Shown piece after piece: positions 42,806-44,336 of a stretch of 44,336 nt of DNA. The stretch comes from Saprospiraceae bacterium (GTDB taxonomy: Bacteria; Bacteroidota; Bacteroidia; Chitinophagales; Saprospiraceae), in assembly GCA_029212405.1 (NCBI GenBank), contig JARGNR010000020.1, positions 41,694-86,029 of the forward strand, in the 5' to 3' direction. Positions within the stretch are counted from its first letter, which is position 1, and every line of letters begins with the position of its first letter. Both the position numbers and the translations under genes were made by a program. Below the pieces are notes generated by a model. The model searched no databases and had not been told where the DNA came from. It saw only the letters and a program-made list of their open reading frames with translations.

Positions 42806-44336
42806 CTATAACTTAATGAAAGGGAGTGAGTTGGTGATATTATTTTGACGATATCGAACAAAATAGCTTCCAGAAATTAAATGAGAAACATCAATTTTTT
42901 GGTCATACTTGCTCTTTGATAGAACAGTATTTCCCAATTCATTTACTATGGAGAATTCTTCAATTTTGAAAGTTGTACCTACTAATTCGATGTAATTGCT
43001 CGAAGGATTAGGCGTGATCGAAATTGATTCAAGTTGTTCTTCACTTTTTACATGCGTGGGTAAACCAAAATCTTTTGCATAAAACCGACACAAAAAGGAA
43101 GCATTTTTTGTTAGTCCTTCACTTGGGTAATCTATGTTTAAGTACATGATGACATCATTGTTTTCAAGTATATCAATATTGTTAAAATAAAATTTGACAT
43201 CTTCATATTCTTGTGATTTTACAAAACTAGATAGGACTTGATAATTATTAATATCCTCCGATTTGATTAAGTAATACTTATCTTCTCCATTAGGACCTCC
43301 ATTGTCTTGAACAGCAAGCAAATAAAGTGTATTGTCCTCGTGAAAACCTCGAACAAACGCAATAATATCGATATCATCTATTTGAAGTTTATCTATACTT
43401 TGAATTAAGTTGCCACTTTTATCATATGACTTGAGCCAGAGGTATTGGTCCAGAGATCCATTTTCATCTTCAACAATTGCTCTTTGATATAAGCAGAAAT
43501 ATCCATTACTTGAAAAAGCTTCGATAGATCCTGTAGATTTATGTGTGTTATCAGGAAGAATATCAAGAATGTCTTTTTCTTGTACAATTTCTACCGCAGG
43601 ACTATTACTGGTATCAAAAAAAACAAGTTTTAATTCAGATGGGATATTTCCTTGACTTTGATCAATTGACCCAAATAGTGCTACCCCTGAATTTTCATTG
43701 AGCTGAAAATATTGATTTACATAGGATAGAAAAGGGGCGTTAAAATCTACAATAGTGGTATGTTTGTATGAAAAAGTAGGAGTATCAGAAGCAATACCCT
43801 CCTCGTCAATATCGTAAAATTGAAGAAAATTTTGTACAAATCCATCTTCGAAAACATTATTAAATCGATGTTTTATTTGTCTCTTATTACTTACTTTTTT
43901 CAGAAAAAAACCGGTGGGATGAATTTTATCCTCAGTTCTCGAAGTGTCTAAGTCTACTCTATGATCAATAAGGACTCCATTCTGGTCAATGACATCCCGC
44001 ATCACATTGACAGGTATCCTAAAATCTAAGATGTCAAATTCGATATTTTTTATGGAGTCCAGACTTTTGAACCCATTCACTAAAATATTTTCGTTTTGAT
44101 CCATTTCCATATTTCCTCCAAACGAAGTCTCTACAAAATCATTTCCTGAAAAGAAATTATCATAGTGTACCCAGTCTGCTTCCCCAGTCGTAAGATTAAT
44201 TTTATGTAAAAAATATCCTTCCACCAGCCTAGGACTGTGTGTTTGACCTAAGGCACTTTCGAGTAAGTAATAATAATTGTCTTTGATCATATGATCCGAA
44301 TAAAATGAACCATTAAATTCGTCCCAATGGAGATTT
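42806..44336 (-). CDS. Type IX secretion C-terminal-signal protein (5' end outside window)
   Basis: Secreted or surface protein; about 510 residues are visible. The C-terminus carries a type A T9SS sorting domain: SISITPNPSSNYIEL, then IVNELGNTVLSKS, and ISGSYFVRYRQNN close to the end. The rest reads as many short strands with FFLKKV, YLLAVQDNGG and similar segments, possibly a beta-propeller, but I recognise no enzyme. An ATG exists at 44290, yet the frame stays open to the window edge with natural-looking residues (NLHWDEFNGSFYSDH) and no signal peptide. The true start therefore lies beyond 44336. Confidence 0.8.
   Translation of the reverse strand, partial: NLHWDEFNGSFYSDHMIKDNYYYLLESALGQTHSPRLVEGYFLHKINLTTGEADWVHYDNFFSGNDFVETSFGGNMEMDQNENILVNGFKSLDSIKNIEFDILDFRIPVNVMRDVIDQNGVLIDHRVDLDTSRTEDKIHPTGFFLKKVSNKRQIKHRFNNVFEDGFVQNFLQFYDIDEEGIASDTPTFSYKHTTIVDFNAPFLSYVNQYFQLNENSGVALFGSIDQSQGNIPSELKLVFFDTSNSPAVEIVQEKDILDILPDNTHKSTGSIEAFSSNGYFCLYQRAIVEDENGSLDQYLWLKSYDKSGNLIQSIDKLQIDDIDIIAFVRGFHEDNTLYLLAVQDNGGPNGEDKYYLIKSEDINNYQVLSSFVKSQEYEDVKFYFNNIDILENNDVIMYLNIDYPSEGLTKNASFLCRFYAKDFGLPTHVKSEEQLESISITPNPSSNYIELVGTTFKIEEFSIVNELGNTVLSKSKYDQKIDVSHLISGSYFVRYRQNNITNSLPFIKL

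Overview
The window is low-GC DNA from a member of the Bacteroidota, most likely marine. The evidence is a SusC/SusD pair, many lipoproteins with Bacteroidota-style signal peptides, a type IX secretion C-terminal signal, AT-rich start regions with weak ribosome binding sites, TAnnTTTG-type promoter elements and a GYDIA-type GHMP kinase. I cannot fix the genus from sequence alone.

Region 1 (1-18369, all + strand) is a complete alginate utilisation locus. It starts with a FadR/UxuR-type GntR regulator preceded by two copies of its probable operator. Next come the outer-membrane uptake pair SusC/SusD, a PKD-containing lipoprotein in the position of a glycan-binding protein, and three lipoprotein alginate lyases (PL7, PL6, PL17). 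The intracellular part follows: KdgF-like cupin, MFS uronate transporter, two SDR reductases, KDG kinase, an unusual Nramp-fold transporter and KDPG aldolase. Together they turn polymeric alginate into unsaturated monouronate, DEH, KDG, KDPG, and finally pyruvate plus glyceraldehyde-3-phosphate. The Nramp-like protein is the most unusual part: its fold is recognisable, but the residues that bind metal in the family are replaced.

Region 2 (18393-22585) is less ordinary. It holds a beta-helix lipoprotein, a GHMP kinase whose reading frame has no normal start codon, about 620 bases of AT-rich DNA without a gene, and two small exported proteins of unknown function closed by a strong terminator.

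Region 3 (22641-33881) holds housekeeping and redox genes. These are hemC with a DnaQ-fold protein that has lost most catalytic residues, an O-methyltransferase/EamA exporter pair, a DUF481-like outer-membrane protein, a two-gene NAD-linked formate dehydrogenase with a NuoE-NuoF fusion, and a panD / flippase-like / wecB operon.

Region 4 (33882-44336) holds a vanadium-haloperoxidase-family lipoprotein, a di-haem cytochrome c peroxidase, a Nudix hydrolase, bifunctional aspartokinase-homoserine dehydrogenase, a small membrane protein, a Gfo/Idh/MocA oxidoreductase and an ALDH7-type dehydrogenase. At the edge is a type IX secreted protein whose start lies outside the window. I saw no rRNA, tRNA, CRISPR array, insertion sequence or prophage.
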